Origin: Spirochaetaceae bacterium
GTDB lineage: Bacteria > Spirochaetota > Spirochaetia > SZUA-6 > DRHE01
Direction: 5' to 3'
NCBI GenBank assembly: GCA_020353535.1
Contig: CP070696.1
Location: 2,379,407 to 2,443,406, forward strand
Length of the DNA: 64,000 nucleotides
The notes below the pieces were generated by a model. It was not told the DNA's origin, made no database searches, and was given only the letters and a program-made list of their open reading frames with translations. A program made the position numbers and the translations under genes. Below, one piece after another: positions 26,892 through 35,542 of this stretch. Each line of letters opens with the position of its first letter. Positions within the stretch are counted from its first letter, which is position 1.

Positions 26892-26903
26892 GCAGGAGTC
26901 CGG

Positions 26904-27755
26904 TCATTCCGCCGTGAGCATCTTGAGCGCATTCGAGATCATGTCCCCCAACTCTCGGAGGCTATGCAGGGAAGCCAGCGGATCGTCGATCTCTATCGTA
27001 CGGCCGCTGGCAGGATCGAAGTTTACAGGGGCATAACGTGCGGCTGGAGCGTGCGGATCCAGAATCGTCTGAAAGACATCGCCTTGGCAGTAGTGCCAGA
27101 ACTCGTAGGGATAGGCCACGAAACCGCAGCCGAGCATGATCTCGGAGATCTGTTTTCGGTTTTTACGGGCGGGTGCGGACACGAATGGCGAAGACATGGG
27201 GGTACGCTCGCTGAGCTCCAGATACGGTCCGCCCCGGTCCACTTCCAGGCCGCTGTCGCGATTCACTACTGAAATGTCCAGGGCGCTTCCCGACATATGG
27301 GTACCCAGCTTGGGGCGGGTTGCGATCAGAACCGACAGCCTGCGAAACATCAGCTCAGGCGACGGTGCCGCGTTCTCCTGTTCCCAGACGACCTTGTTCA
27401 GGATTCTGTTGAAGATTCCCGGATCCCGTCCCAGTGCTCGCTGCATGGCAGATGAACGGTAGGCGTCTTCGATCTTCAGGATCCAGCCCCGGGCATAGAT
27501 CCTCCCGGCGGCTTGTAGGAAAGATTCGATCAATCCTTCTCTCAGATAAAACTGACGATCCAATCGACCGGCCAGAGGGGATTCTGAGAATAGGACCTCC
27601 ATTCCTGACTGGCGGACAGCTTCCCGGAGGGACACCAATTGTTCGCCGCATTCCTGGGATGGAGTATCCAGGATGCGTTCCATAAAGGAAGCCGCCGCCT
27701 CCATCTGCTCGATCCAGTACCGTCTCGCCTCACTTTCCCGCCGGGCTGAACTCAT
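26904..27755 (-). CDS. D-alanyl-D-alanine dipeptidase-like peptidase (M15D, VanX family)
   Basis: This 283-residue zinc peptidase shows the SxHxxGxAxD type motif GTHMSGSALDISV and the third zinc ligand with base in EFWHYCQGD. RSSAMQR earlier matches the family arginine region. The ATG at 27755 has AAGGAG; a longer reading upstream has no initiation signal. No signal peptide is present, so it is cytosolic like VanX. It may recycle cell-wall peptides or turn over D-Ala-D-Ala; no vanA/vanH partners are nearby. Confidence 0.85.
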   Translation of the reverse strand: MSSARRESEARRYWIEQMEAAASFMERILDTPSQECGEQLVSLREAVRQSGMEVLFSESPLAGRLDRQFYLREGLIESFLQAAGRIYARGWILKIEDAYRSSAMQRALGRDPGIFNRILNKVVWEQENAAPSPELMFRRLSVLIATRPKLGTHMSGSALDISVVNRDSGLEVDRGGPYLELSERTPMSSPFVSAPARKNRKQISEIMLGCGFVAYPYEFWHYCQGDVFQTILDPHAPAARYAPVNFDPASGRTIEIDDPLASLHSLRELGDMISNALKMLTAE

Positions 27756-27864
27756 GTTTCTCCTTGGTCTCTCGACCAATTGGGATGGATCATTCGCGTC
27801 GTACCATGCATACAAACACGGATATTCCTTCTCTTTCGTTGCTGAAAACCGTATTTTACACCGT

Positions 27865-28154
27865 ATGACGGAATCTTTCGAACTATCTGAGGTGTTTCCG
27901 GTTGGTCGCAAGGAGCTGTACCTTGCCTGGCTGGACAGCAAAAAGCACGGTGAGTTCACAGGAGCCGAGGCGGTTATCGATCCCGCTGTCGGGGGAAGGT
28001 TCACCGCCTGGGATGGCTATATCGAAGGAACGACGGAGGAACCAAGCTGACCTTGCGGCACTCCAATATCCCCACGGGGCAGGGCCAAAACTACAGACAG
28101 GGGTGGATCGACTACTACTTTGTGCCGATGAGGGAGTATTTTGCAGGGTCCTGA
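27865..28154 (+). pseudogene. AHSA1/SRPBCC-family protein with internal deletion and frameshift
   Basis: The 5' part reads MTESFELSEVFPVGRKELY, then AWLDSKKHGEFTGAEA and VGGRFTAWDGYIEG, the conserved start of AHSA1-like SRPBCC proteins. After EGT the frame hits a stop at 28048. In another frame the conserved C-terminus follows at once: GGTKLTLRHSNIPTGQGQ and YRQGWIDYYFVPMREYF, ending at TGA 28152. Roughly 40-50 central codons are missing. GGAAC repeats on both sides of the junction, suggesting a slippage deletion. The product cannot be functional. Confidence 0.8.
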
Positions 28155-28226
28155 CAGGGACACTTGCAGAGGAGAGTGCAGGAATAAAGGGAAACGTCAG
28201 TCCGTAATCAGATCAATGAGCGGATA

Positions 28227-28538
28227 TCAGACGGACAGTATCCGATATTTGGATTCAAAACGGACCGCCATTCCTTGTTTTTCCGAACGAATGACTCGCC
28301 CGTTGGTTTGGATCTTGCTTCGTATCTTCTGTCGCACCGGTAAGAAAAAAGTCATCTCTACCGGCGTGTCCAAAGGCAAGGGCTGGTCCAAGCATAAGTA
28401 GGCTCCGTCTGACGAAATGTCGCGGGTGTATGATTCGAGCGCATGGGCTCTGTTTTCCAGTTCCTGAAGCACAGTGTGTAGGCGCAGGTCGAAACGCTGC
28501 ACTCCTCTTTTGTCCTGATCTCCGTTTCCTTCGTTCAT
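28227..28538 (-). CDS. PilZ-domain cyclic di-GMP receptor
   Basis: This 103-residue single-domain protein has both ligand motifs intact: RGVQR (RxxxR, residues 11-15) and DISSDG (DxSxxG). A beta-barrel pattern follows (AYLCLDQPLPLDTPVEMTFFLP). It should bind c-di-GMP and act by protein contact. GGAG precedes the ATG at 28538, and a near-perfect sigma-54 promoter lies 44 bases further upstream. Confidence 0.92.
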   Translation of the reverse strand: MNEGNGDQDKRGVQRFDLRLHTVLQELENRAHALESYTRDISSDGAYLCLDQPLPLDTPVEMTFFLPVRQKIRSKIQTNGRVIRSEKQGMAVRFESKYRILSV

Positions 28539-28581
28539 TTCTCCAACCTCTTACCTGGCGGTTCTTCTTCAATTATTTCAT

Positions 28582-28597
28582 TGCAAGACCTGTGCCA
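28582..28597 (-). promoter_or_regulatory. Sigma-54 (-24/-12) promoter for the PilZ gene
   Basis: On the minus strand the site reads TGGCACAGGTCTTGCA, matching TGGCAC-N5-TTGCA with the required ten bases between GG and GC. The predicted start is about 12 bases downstream, near 28571, leaving a leader of about 30 bases. Transcription would need RpoN and an enhancer-binding AAA+ activator. Confidence 0.7.
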
Positions 28598-28724
28598 GAT
28601 ATGCCATTTACGATAAAATAAATTTAAAGTACTATGTCATAATAAATTAACTTGAGGACAGAAAACTAGTAGATCAGGGTCCACTGCGGTGGGATTACAG
28701 CATTGTAATCGATGGAAGCGAAAA

Positions 28725-29768
28725 TTAGTCGGCTAGCAGCCGTGCGAGGGTCTTTTTTGGCGAATTCTTGGACTTCTTCAACCGCGTCAAGACCTCCACG
28801 GTTGCCCGGAGATCACCTCCATTGTCCTCATAGAGCCTGTAGAAAAGATCCAGATCCCTGCTGTAGCGAACGAAGGACATGATATAGGCGTTGTTGGCCG
28901 GGATATCCTCGAAGCTGCGGAAACGCTCGGTTTGAAAAAGCCCCATTGCTTCCGCCTGCAATCGTCGATTGAACTCTCCCACGGCGCGCAGCTTCTCCCC
29001 CAGGATCGTATCGCGATCCGTCTCGAGCTTGTAGATGCGGTTCAGTCGACAGTACAGCTCGATAACTCGATCCCTGTATATGTTCCAATCGTTCAACGAG
29101 GCAATCGCCTGCCGATAGGCTTCGGATTTCTCTCCGTATCGGTCCCGCAGGAAGGCCAGGGCACCCTCGCGACCCACAAAGGTGGCCAGCTCCTCGTTGA
29201 ACTGAATCTCGTCTTTGAAAAAAACCGTGGCATGGGTTTGTTCGTGAATGATCAGATCGGCCAGTGCGAAGGGCGCGTATTCCGTCATGAAGCTGTAAAT
29301 CGGGTCGGAAAAAAAACCCAACGTGCTGAAACCATCCACCTCCCGGATCCAGACATCCAACCCTTTGCTTTCAAGCCGGGCGGCTTCCTCTTCGGCATCT
29401 TTCCGCTCATAGAAACCCTTGTACGGAAAAGCACCGAAAATGGGAAACCGCCATTCGTGGGGAGTAAAAGAGTCCGCATTGCAGGCGGTGACCACGTCAA
29501 GCACGTAGTCCCTATCCAATTCCGTGTAGCGGGTGTAGTTCCTGTTGCGTTCCAAACCGATTTCTTCAACCGCGTATCGGCGAATTTCCTGAACCGAGCG
29601 CAGCATCTCCTTCGCATCCGGGCTGATTGAATCTGCGGCCAGCACCCTTTCTATGGATCGGGAGCGGGCGTTGTGGCTCAGGAGGTAGGTTCCCTGTTTG
29701 AGCAGATAGCAGCCGCTGAACAGGGAGGGCAGGATGAGAATGAGGAACAGTAGAAGGGTTTTTTTCAT
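28725..29768 (-). CDS. Predicted lipoprotein aminopeptidase (DUF2265/PF10023 type)
   Basis: This 347-residue metalloprotease-like protein has a lipoprotein signal with cleavage before Cys19 (LPSLFSGCYLL). The zinc motif HExxH is seen in LIIHEQTHATVF and the third ligand Glu in QFNEELATFVGREGA. This arrangement is typical of the predicted aminopeptidase family PF10023. ATG 29768 was chosen because the signal peptide starts there, although its ribosome site is weak. It should sit on a membrane facing the periplasm. It diverges from udk. Confidence 0.85.
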   Translation of the reverse strand: MKKTLLLFLILILPSLFSGCYLLKQGTYLLSHNARSRSIERVLAADSISPDAKEMLRSVQEIRRYAVEEIGLERNRNYTRYTELDRDYVLDVVTACNADSFTPHEWRFPIFGAFPYKGFYERKDAEEEAARLESKGLDVWIREVDGFSTLGFFSDPIYSFMTEYAPFALADLIIHEQTHATVFFKDEIQFNEELATFVGREGALAFLRDRYGEKSEAYRQAIASLNDWNIYRDRVIELYCRLNRIYKLETDRDTILGEKLRAVGEFNRRLQAEAMGLFQTERFRSFEDIPANNAYIMSFVRYSRDLDLFYRLYEDNGGDLRATVEVLTRLKKSKNSPKKTLARLLAD

Positions 29769-29872
29769 CGCTGTGAAAGGATTGTAGTGGTAACGGCGAA
29801 GCGAGGGAAGAGGCGCATCCTGCCCGACCTCGACGTCCCCGGCTGTTTCCTTGACCCAAGTATCCGATCGGC

Positions 29873-29901
29873 TCGACAACCTGGATATGCGCTGTTATAT
29901 T
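29873..29901 (+). promoter_or_regulatory. Sigma-70 promoter of udk, predicted leaderless
   Basis: TCGACA (29873-29878, five of six), 17-base spacer, TATATT (29896-29901, five of six). The start codon begins only six bases after the -10, so the transcript should start at or next to the ATG. Confidence 0.6.
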
Positions 29902-29907
29902 GATCCC

Positions 29908-30513
29908 ATGGGAGTGAGGATCATCGGCATCTCCGGCGGGTCCGGATCCGGAAAGACCACCATCGTACAGCGGATCTCGCAGATCATACCCGATTTCATC
30001 TGTATCGCCCAGGATAGCTACTACAAGTCCGCCGAGTTTGTAGACAACGAGAACATCACGGCATTCAACTTTGATCACCCTTCAGCTTTCGATACCGATT
30101 TAATTGTCGAACAACTCCGGGCTCTGAAGCGGGGTGATACGATCCAGGTGCCCGTGTATGATTTCGTACACCATCGACGCAGCGCTGAAACCCTGGCTGT
30201 TACACCGGGCAACCTGGTGATCTTCGAGGGCATCATGGTCTTCGTGGATCCGCGAGTGCGGGAGCTGCTGGATCTGAAACTGTACGTGGACACACCGGAT
30301 GACATCCGCTTCATTCGCCGGCTGAAACGGGATATCAGCGAACGGGGCCGTACCGTGGAATCCGTTATTACCCAGTACCTCGACGTGGTCCGTCCCGGAC
30401 ACCTCGAGTTCGTCGAACCGACCAAGACCTACGCCGACCTCATCATCCCGGAGGGGGGGAGCAATGAAAAGGCTTTACAGGTTTTAACCTCGTTCATGCA
30501 GGGGATTCGTTAG
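29908..30513 (+). CDS. udk: Uridine kinase
   Basis: This 201-residue enzyme phosphorylates uridine/cytidine for pyrimidine salvage. The P-loop is GISGGSGSGKTT, the acceptor region is AQDSYY with NFDHPSAFD, then VPVYDFVHHRR and IFEGIMVF, and the lid is RLKRDISERGR. ATG 29908 is the right start: it gives the family length and begins one residue pair before the first strand. It has no Shine-Dalgarno and lies directly behind a promoter -10. Confidence 0.96.
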   Translation: MGVRIIGISGGSGSGKTTIVQRISQIIPDFICIAQDSYYKSAEFVDNENITAFNFDHPSAFDTDLIVEQLRALKRGDTIQVPVYDFVHHRRSAETLAVTPGNLVIFEGIMVFVDPRVRELLDLKLYVDTPDDIRFIRRLKRDISERGRTVESVITQYLDVVRPGHLEFVEPTKTYADLIIPEGGSNEKALQVLTSFMQGIR

Positions 30514-30533
30514 CCGGATTGGAGTAGAGAACC

Positions 30534-31451
30534 ATGGGAAAGATCGAAACCTATACATCAGCTCTCGAAGAGCTCGTTTGGGACCCTCAGAATGCCGGTC
30601 AGCTGGCGGAACTGCTTACGGCGGAATCCAACTTGCCCGGACCGAGGGCCAACCTGGAGCTGGCCGAAGCCTTTGCCCAGGCGGTCTCCACTGCCGCGGC
30701 CGAACCGGCCGCCTGGCTGGAAACCCTGTATGCCTGGGCCGGGATCTCCGCGGAGGAGGCACCCACCGGAGATCCGAAGGAGTTCCTCCCCTTCTGCGCG
30801 TTGCTCGCTTTCGGAGTGCTGTACAACACCCATGCCTGCGCCTACCCCTGCACCGGTCCCTGTGACTGTCCCCTTTGGCCGGTGCAGAGCGAACACCTGG
30901 TGGAGACGATCCGGCGTTCCGCCTCTGACAGTCGCTGGCGTATCCGGGAAGCTGCGGCCATGGCGCTGCAGCGCCTGGGGGAGGGGAATCCCAAGGCGCT
31001 GCGCCGCATCCTCGACGACTGGCTGAACGCCGGTGCCGCGAAGGACGACTCTCCGGCTGATGGTACCCTGACCGAGAGCTCCTCTGCCGCTGTTGCCCTG
31101 ATGGAGCGGCGGACCGTCCTGGCCGCCCTGGCACATCCGCCGCTGCTGGAAGACCCGGATTTCAGCAGTTATGCCCTGAAGACCGGCGGCAGGATTCTCG
31201 AGGATGCCGCTCGAATCCCCTCGGAGCAGCGAAAGGGGGAGGCTTTCCAGATCCTCAAAAAAGGACTGAGCTACGCCCTCAGCGTGTTTGTGGCCCACCT
31301 GCCCGCGGAAGGCTTTCCGATGCTGGAGCGCTGGGCTCACAGCTCCGACCCGGATATCAAGCGGATTCTTGTGGAAAATCTGAAGAAGCGCCGTCTGAAG
31401 GCTGCGAATCCAGATCGCGTGGCCGATCTGCTCCGAATGCTCAGCGGATAA
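30534..31451 (+). CDS. HEAT-repeat protein of unknown function
   Basis: This 305-residue helical protein has one clear HEAT-like repeat in the middle (SDSRWRIREAAAMALQRLGEGN) and another near the end (HSSDPDIKRILVENLKKRRL). A cysteine-rich insert (HACAYPCTGPCDCPLWP) precedes the repeat; its spacing could hold a metal but matches no cluster I know. No signal peptide. It is 20 bases after udk, so probably co-transcribed. Function unknown; such proteins are scaffolds or, in the AlkD group, DNA glycosylases, but AlkD active-site residues are not evident. Confidence 0.7.
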   Translation: MGKIETYTSALEELVWDPQNAGQLAELLTAESNLPGPRANLELAEAFAQAVSTAAAEPAAWLETLYAWAGISAEEAPTGDPKEFLPFCALLAFGVLYNTHACAYPCTGPCDCPLWPVQSEHLVETIRRSASDSRWRIREAAAMALQRLGEGNPKALRRILDDWLNAGAAKDDSPADGTLTESSSAAVALMERRTVLAALAHPPLLEDPDFSSYALKTGGRILEDAARIPSEQRKGEAFQILKKGLSYALSVFVAHLPAEGFPMLERWAHSSDPDIKRILVENLKKRRLKAANPDRVADLLRMLSG

Positions 31452-31476
31452 AGATCACCCAATTCCCAGCAAAGAC

Positions 31477-31968
31477 TCACAGAGAGATCCAGAAGCTGGA
31501 CAGCCAAGCCGCCCCCTGGATCGGTTCGCCCGGCGTTTCAGCCGGAGGCCAAGCGGGGAGCCGTCGCGGTCGGCGGAAACCTTTGTCCAGCCCTTTATGC
31601 ACCGTGTACTGATGATGGAGCATGTGGCTGACCCGGAAGTGAAGATAATTGTTCCAGGTAAGAAAACTAAACAGCCGATAAAAAAACTCGTTCAAGAATC
31701 TGGTCTTGAATGGGGTGCCGTGGCTGAGCTCGTGTACGGCCGCTTCGGTTCCGATGAAGCTGTGGAACGTGCAGTGGAGGTAGGATGCCAGGATCATGGG
31801 AATCCACATGCCGCGAGCGAAGAAGAAGTAGGCCAGGTAGATCGTTCCCAGGTAGATCAGCAGAAAGCTGCCGGCCTGGAGCAGACCACGCAGATCGCTT
31901 TTGCCTGTGAGTGTTTTGAGAAGATCCTGTTCCAGGGGAGTCCTGTACCAGTCGATCTTTTGCTTCAT
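31477..31968 (-). pseudogene. Fatty acid desaturase, truncated after the second histidine box
   Basis: The first ~135 residues are a good membrane desaturase: two hydrophobic segments, then box 1 (AAVHELSHGT, HxxxH) and box 2 (HMLHHQYTVH, HxxHH). After KGLDK the sequence changes to a Pro/Arg-rich tail and stops at 163 residues. The third box and the last two membrane helices are missing, and the neighbouring gene ends only 25 bases beyond. Intact relatives have about 300 or more residues. It keeps a good promoter. I treat it as a 3' deletion or frameshifted relic. Confidence 0.75.
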
Positions 31969-31996
31969 GCTTCCACACCTTCATTGGTGATGATGT

Positions 31997-32025
31997 ACAA
32001 TAGAAAAGCTCTCTGATTTGGTCAA
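31997..32025 (-). promoter_or_regulatory. Sigma-70 type promoter of the truncated desaturase
   Basis: On the minus strand TTGACC (32025-32020), 17-base spacer, TATTGT (32002-31997). It lies in the divergent gap before the helicase gene. Confidence 0.5.
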
Positions 32026-32090
32026 CGTCGGTAGGGACGGTGGGGCCCGCTTGCCAGATTCTCAGCAGACGGATATATTCGCCTGAGGGC

Positions 32091-35000
32091 ATGATCCAAC
32101 CTATTCTCAAGACCCTCTCCTCCGATTTTCACCCCCTGATCCGACGACGCGGTGAGGAGTATTACCTTGCAGGTAAAGTCAGACTGACCGAAGTCGATCC
32201 CGGAGATCCCGGAAGGGTGTTGGCCTTTGTTCAGGGAACGCGCCGCTACACCGTGCAGCTCGACTTTGAAGGCCCCGAGATCAGCTACTCCTGCACCTGC
32301 CCCTATTTCTTCAACGAAGAACAACCCTGCAAACATATTTGGGCGGTGCTCGTCAACCTCGATAAGAGGAGGTTTTTCTCCAGATGGGAGGCGCTGCGCT
32401 TTTCGGATACGGCGGATGAGCTTGACCAAGCCGACTCTGTTCAGCGGGAACCTGCCGGGACTCCGGCACCGGGATGGAGGAAGGACCTGGACCGTATCCG
32501 AGAGCAGCGAAAGGCGGAATCCCGCTCCGGCGCCAAGCCCTGGCCCCCGGGCAGAGAGATTCTATATCTGTTCGACGTTCCCCGTACGCTTTCCGGCGGC
32601 CGAGCCGTGGTGCATCTGCACTATCGCGATAGAACGGGAGAGGGTAAGCCCGTATCCGGCAGCGGTGTGCGGATGGAGGATCTTTGGGAGCTTCCCGATG
32701 CGGCGGATCGGGAGATCCTGGGTGTATTGCGGGGGGGATCCTATCAGAACGTGTACGATGAGGAGGCCTTCGGCTACCGGCTGCTCGGTCAGGAAATCCG
32801 GCTTCTCTGTCCCAGCTACCTGCTGGATGTGGATCTGGTCCGCCTGTTGTTGCCGAAAATGGCGCAGACCGGCCGATTGTTCCTCAAGATCCGCTCCCCA
32901 TCACCCGTTGGATCTTCCTCGTTTTCCTGGGATGATCCGATTGCCTGGGACGAAGGAATCCCGTGGCAGTTCCGGCTTTCCCTTACAGAGAATCCGTTGG
33001 GTCGGGGCGTTCGCATGGAAGGGGTGCTGACCCGGGAGGGGGAGACCATGCCCCTGTCCAAGCCGGACCTTCTGCTTATGGGCGGTTTGATGTTCGCCGA
33101 TGGGCGTTTACTACGCTATACAATCGACCTCTCTTTCGCCTGGATCAGCGTACTTCGTAAGCGCAAACATCTGACCGTGCCCCGGGAGGAGCTTGCGGGA
33201 TTTCTCCATGAGCTTCTCTCCTTCCCGGAGCTCTGTTCTCTGCAGATCGACGAATCCCTGAACATTCGCACCATCGCCGCCAAGCCCCAGCCCAGACTGA
33301 AGGTGAGCAAGGCGGATCGCTACCGCCATTCGTCGACCGGCGGGAGTTTGATCGGAGACCTTTCCTTCGCTTATGGAAATCAGGTCGTGGATGCAGGGTC
33401 GGAGAGCTCCGGGATTTTCGTGGAGGAGGAAGATCTTGTATTTTTGCGGGACAAACAGGCGGAGGCGGAGGCAATGGAACGGCTGCTGGAGCTGGGATTC
33501 CGTCATGTGTATGAGTACCGCAGGGGTGCCAAAGTACTGAAGCTGGCCGCCCGAAAGCTTGCCGGTATGGTAAATCAGGTGTTGCAGGAGGGTTGGCAGG
33601 TGGAAGCGGAGGGGAAATTGCTGAGAAGTGCTTCCGCCGTTGATATTCATGTTGTCTCGGGAATAGACTGGTTCGAAATCCGGGGTGGTGTTCGTTTCGG
33701 AGATACGGAGGTCAATCTGCCGGAGCTGCTCAGGGCGCTTCGAAAAGGGGGTAACACGGTTCGTTTGGGAGATGGCAGCTTCGGAGTGCTTCCCGAGGAT
33801 TGGCTGAAGCAGCAGGGATTTCTTCTGGAACTGGGGGAGCTGCAGTCCGATCATCTTCGCTATCATAGTTCCCAAGCGGTTCTCATCGATCTGCTTCTCC
33901 AGACCCAACCGGAATCCGGCTGTGACGAGACCTTCGAGCGACTGCGCAGCAAGCTGAAAGATTACGCGGGAATCGAGCCCCTGGACGCCCCGCCGGGTTT
34001 TGTCGGCTCACTGCGGGGTTATCAGCGGGAAGGGCTGGGATGGTTCGACTTTCTCGACGAGTTTGGTTTCGGCGGCTGTCTGGCCGACGACATGGGCCTG
34101 GGGAAGACCGTCCAGGTGCTGGCCCTTCTTGAGAGACGGCGAAATGGGGTAAAGAGCCGTACGGGTGTTTCCGGAGGATGGAAAACAACCACGAAGGGGC
34201 GCACTCAGTTCCGTCCTCGTGCCCTGGGAAATCCCCGGGCCGCCTCTCTGGTGGTGGTTCCCAAATCCCTCGTGTTCAATTGGAAACAGGAGTCGATTCG
34301 TTTCACTCCCGAGTTGCGAGTTCTGGACCACACCGGAAGCGGCCGTGGTAAGGATGCGAACATCTTCGACCGCCACGATGTGGTGTTGACCACCTACGGT
34401 ACGATGAGAAATGATATCGTTCTGTTCAAGAATTACGAGTTCGACTATATCATCCTGGACGAAGCCCAGGTCATCAAGAACGCGGGGAGTTTGACCGCCA
34501 AGGCGGCCCGGCTGCTGCGGAGCAGGCGACGGCTGGCTTTGAGCGGCACGCCGATCGAGAATCATCTGGGGGAGCTGTGGAGCCTGTTTGAGTTCCTCAA
34601 CCCCGGTATGCTGGGGGGAGTAGCCTTTTTCAAGAGGCAGCTGCAAAATCGGGGGAGCCTGGGTGAAGATGCCCGGCGGCTGTTGGCCAGGTATCTGAAA
34701 CCCTTTATCCTGCGCCGTACCAAGGAGCAGGTGGCCCCGGAGCTTCCCGACAAGGTCGAGCAGACCCTGTTCTGCGAGCTGGAGCCATCGGAGCGTCGCC
34801 GCTACGACGAGCTGAGGCGCTACTATCAGAGCGCCCTGCAGCAACGCATCGAGTCCGCCGGACTGGCAAAGTCCAAGATCCAGGTGTTGGAGGCGCTGCT
34901 GCGGCTGCGGCAGGCGGCTTGCCATCCCGGGCTCCTGGACCAGCGGAGCCTGGCCCGTTCCAGCGCCAAACTGGATCTGCTGCAGCAGCAACTGGAAGAT

Positions 35001-35468
35001 GTGGTGGCGGAGGAGCGCAAAGCCCTGGTGTTCTCCCAGTTCACCAGCCTGCTGCGGATCCTCCGCTCCAGGCTGGATGCACTCGGTTTTCCATATGAAT
35101 ACCTGGACGGCAGGACCCGGAATCGGGCAAAGCGGGTGGAGCGCTTTCAGGAGGACCCCCAATGCCAGCTGTTCCTGATCAGCCTGAAGGCGGGGGGATT
35201 GGGGCTGAACCTGACCGCCGCGGAGTACGTGTTCCTGCTCGACCCCTGGTGGAATCCGGCTACGGAAGCCCAGGCCATAGACCGAACCCATCGCATCGGC
35301 CAGGACAAGAAGGTGTTCGCCTACCGGCTGATCGCCAAGGACACCGTAGAGGAGAAGGTGCTGGAGCTGCAGCAATCCAAGCGGGAGCTGGCCGAAGCCA
35401 TCATCAGCCAGGATAATCGTTTGATCGGCCAGTTGTCCCGGGAGGATCTGGCCCTGCTGCTTTCCTGA
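32091..35468 (+). CDS. SWIM zinc finger plus SNF2-family helicase
   Basis: This 1125-residue protein is a bacterial SNF2 ATPase of the HepA/RapA-like superfamily. A SWIM finger lies at residues 68-82 (CTC, then PCKH; CxCx9CxH). A long middle region of unknown fold follows. The helicase core starts about 640: motif I DDMGLGKT near 667, motif II DEAQ near 790, then ALSGTPIENHLGELWSL. The second lobe has FSQFTSLL, LISLKAGGLGLNLTAA and the SNF2 hallmark RTHRIGQ. It translocates on DNA, probably in repair or transcription recycling. The start ATG 32091 has only GAGGG close by. Confidence 0.93.
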   Translation: MIQPILKTLSSDFHPLIRRRGEEYYLAGKVRLTEVDPGDPGRVLAFVQGTRRYTVQLDFEGPEISYSCTCPYFFNEEQPCKHIWAVLVNLDKRRFFSRWEALRFSDTADELDQADSVQREPAGTPAPGWRKDLDRIREQRKAESRSGAKPWPPGREILYLFDVPRTLSGGRAVVHLHYRDRTGEGKPVSGSGVRMEDLWELPDAADREILGVLRGGSYQNVYDEEAFGYRLLGQEIRLLCPSYLLDVDLVRLLLPKMAQTGRLFLKIRSPSPVGSSSFSWDDPIAWDEGIPWQFRLSLTENPLGRGVRMEGVLTREGETMPLSKPDLLLMGGLMFADGRLLRYTIDLSFAWISVLRKRKHLTVPREELAGFLHELLSFPELCSLQIDESLNIRTIAAKPQPRLKVSKADRYRHSSTGGSLIGDLSFAYGNQVVDAGSESSGIFVEEEDLVFLRDKQAEAEAMERLLELGFRHVYEYRRGAKVLKLAARKLAGMVNQVLQEGWQVEAEGKLLRSASAVDIHVVSGIDWFEIRGGVRFGDTEVNLPELLRALRKGGNTVRLGDGSFGVLPEDWLKQQGFLLELGELQSDHLRYHSSQAVLIDLLLQTQPESGCDETFERLRSKLKDYAGIEPLDAPPGFVGSLRGYQREGLGWFDFLDEFGFGGCLADDMGLGKTVQVLALLERRRNGVKSRTGVSGGWKTTTKGRTQFRPRALGNPRAASLVVVPKSLVFNWKQESIRFTPELRVLDHTGSGRGKDANIFDRHDVVLTTYGTMRNDIVLFKNYEFDYIILDEAQVIKNAGSLTAKAARLLRSRRRLALSGTPIENHLGELWSLFEFLNPGMLGGVAFFKRQLQNRGSLGEDARRLLARYLKPFILRRTKEQVAPELPDKVEQTLFCELEPSERRRYDELRRYYQSALQQRIESAGLAKSKIQVLEALLRLRQAACHPGLLDQRSLARSSAKLDLLQQQLEDVVAEERKALVFSQFTSLLRILRSRLDALGFPYEYLDGRTRNRAKRVERFQEDPQCQLFLISLKAGGLGLNLTAAEYVFLLDPWWNPATEAQAIDRTHRIGQDKKVFAYRLIAKDTVEEKVLELQQSKRELAEAIISQDNRLIGQLSREDLALLLS

Positions 35469-35542
35469 GGGCTGGCTAGGGCTAAACTCAGAGGCGGCGG
35501 ATCGGTCGACGAGACACGAATACCGTCATGTCCGGCCGGATT

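Noticed and set aside
31477..31968. Recovering the desaturase C-terminus by a single frameshift
   Set aside because: Neither alternative frame after residue ~138 gives the third histidine box before the neighbouring gene, so a simple frameshift does not restore it.
34008..35375. 455-codon minus frame opposite the SNF2 helicase
   Set aside because: Gln/Leu/Pro-rich shadow of conserved helicase motifs on the plus strand.
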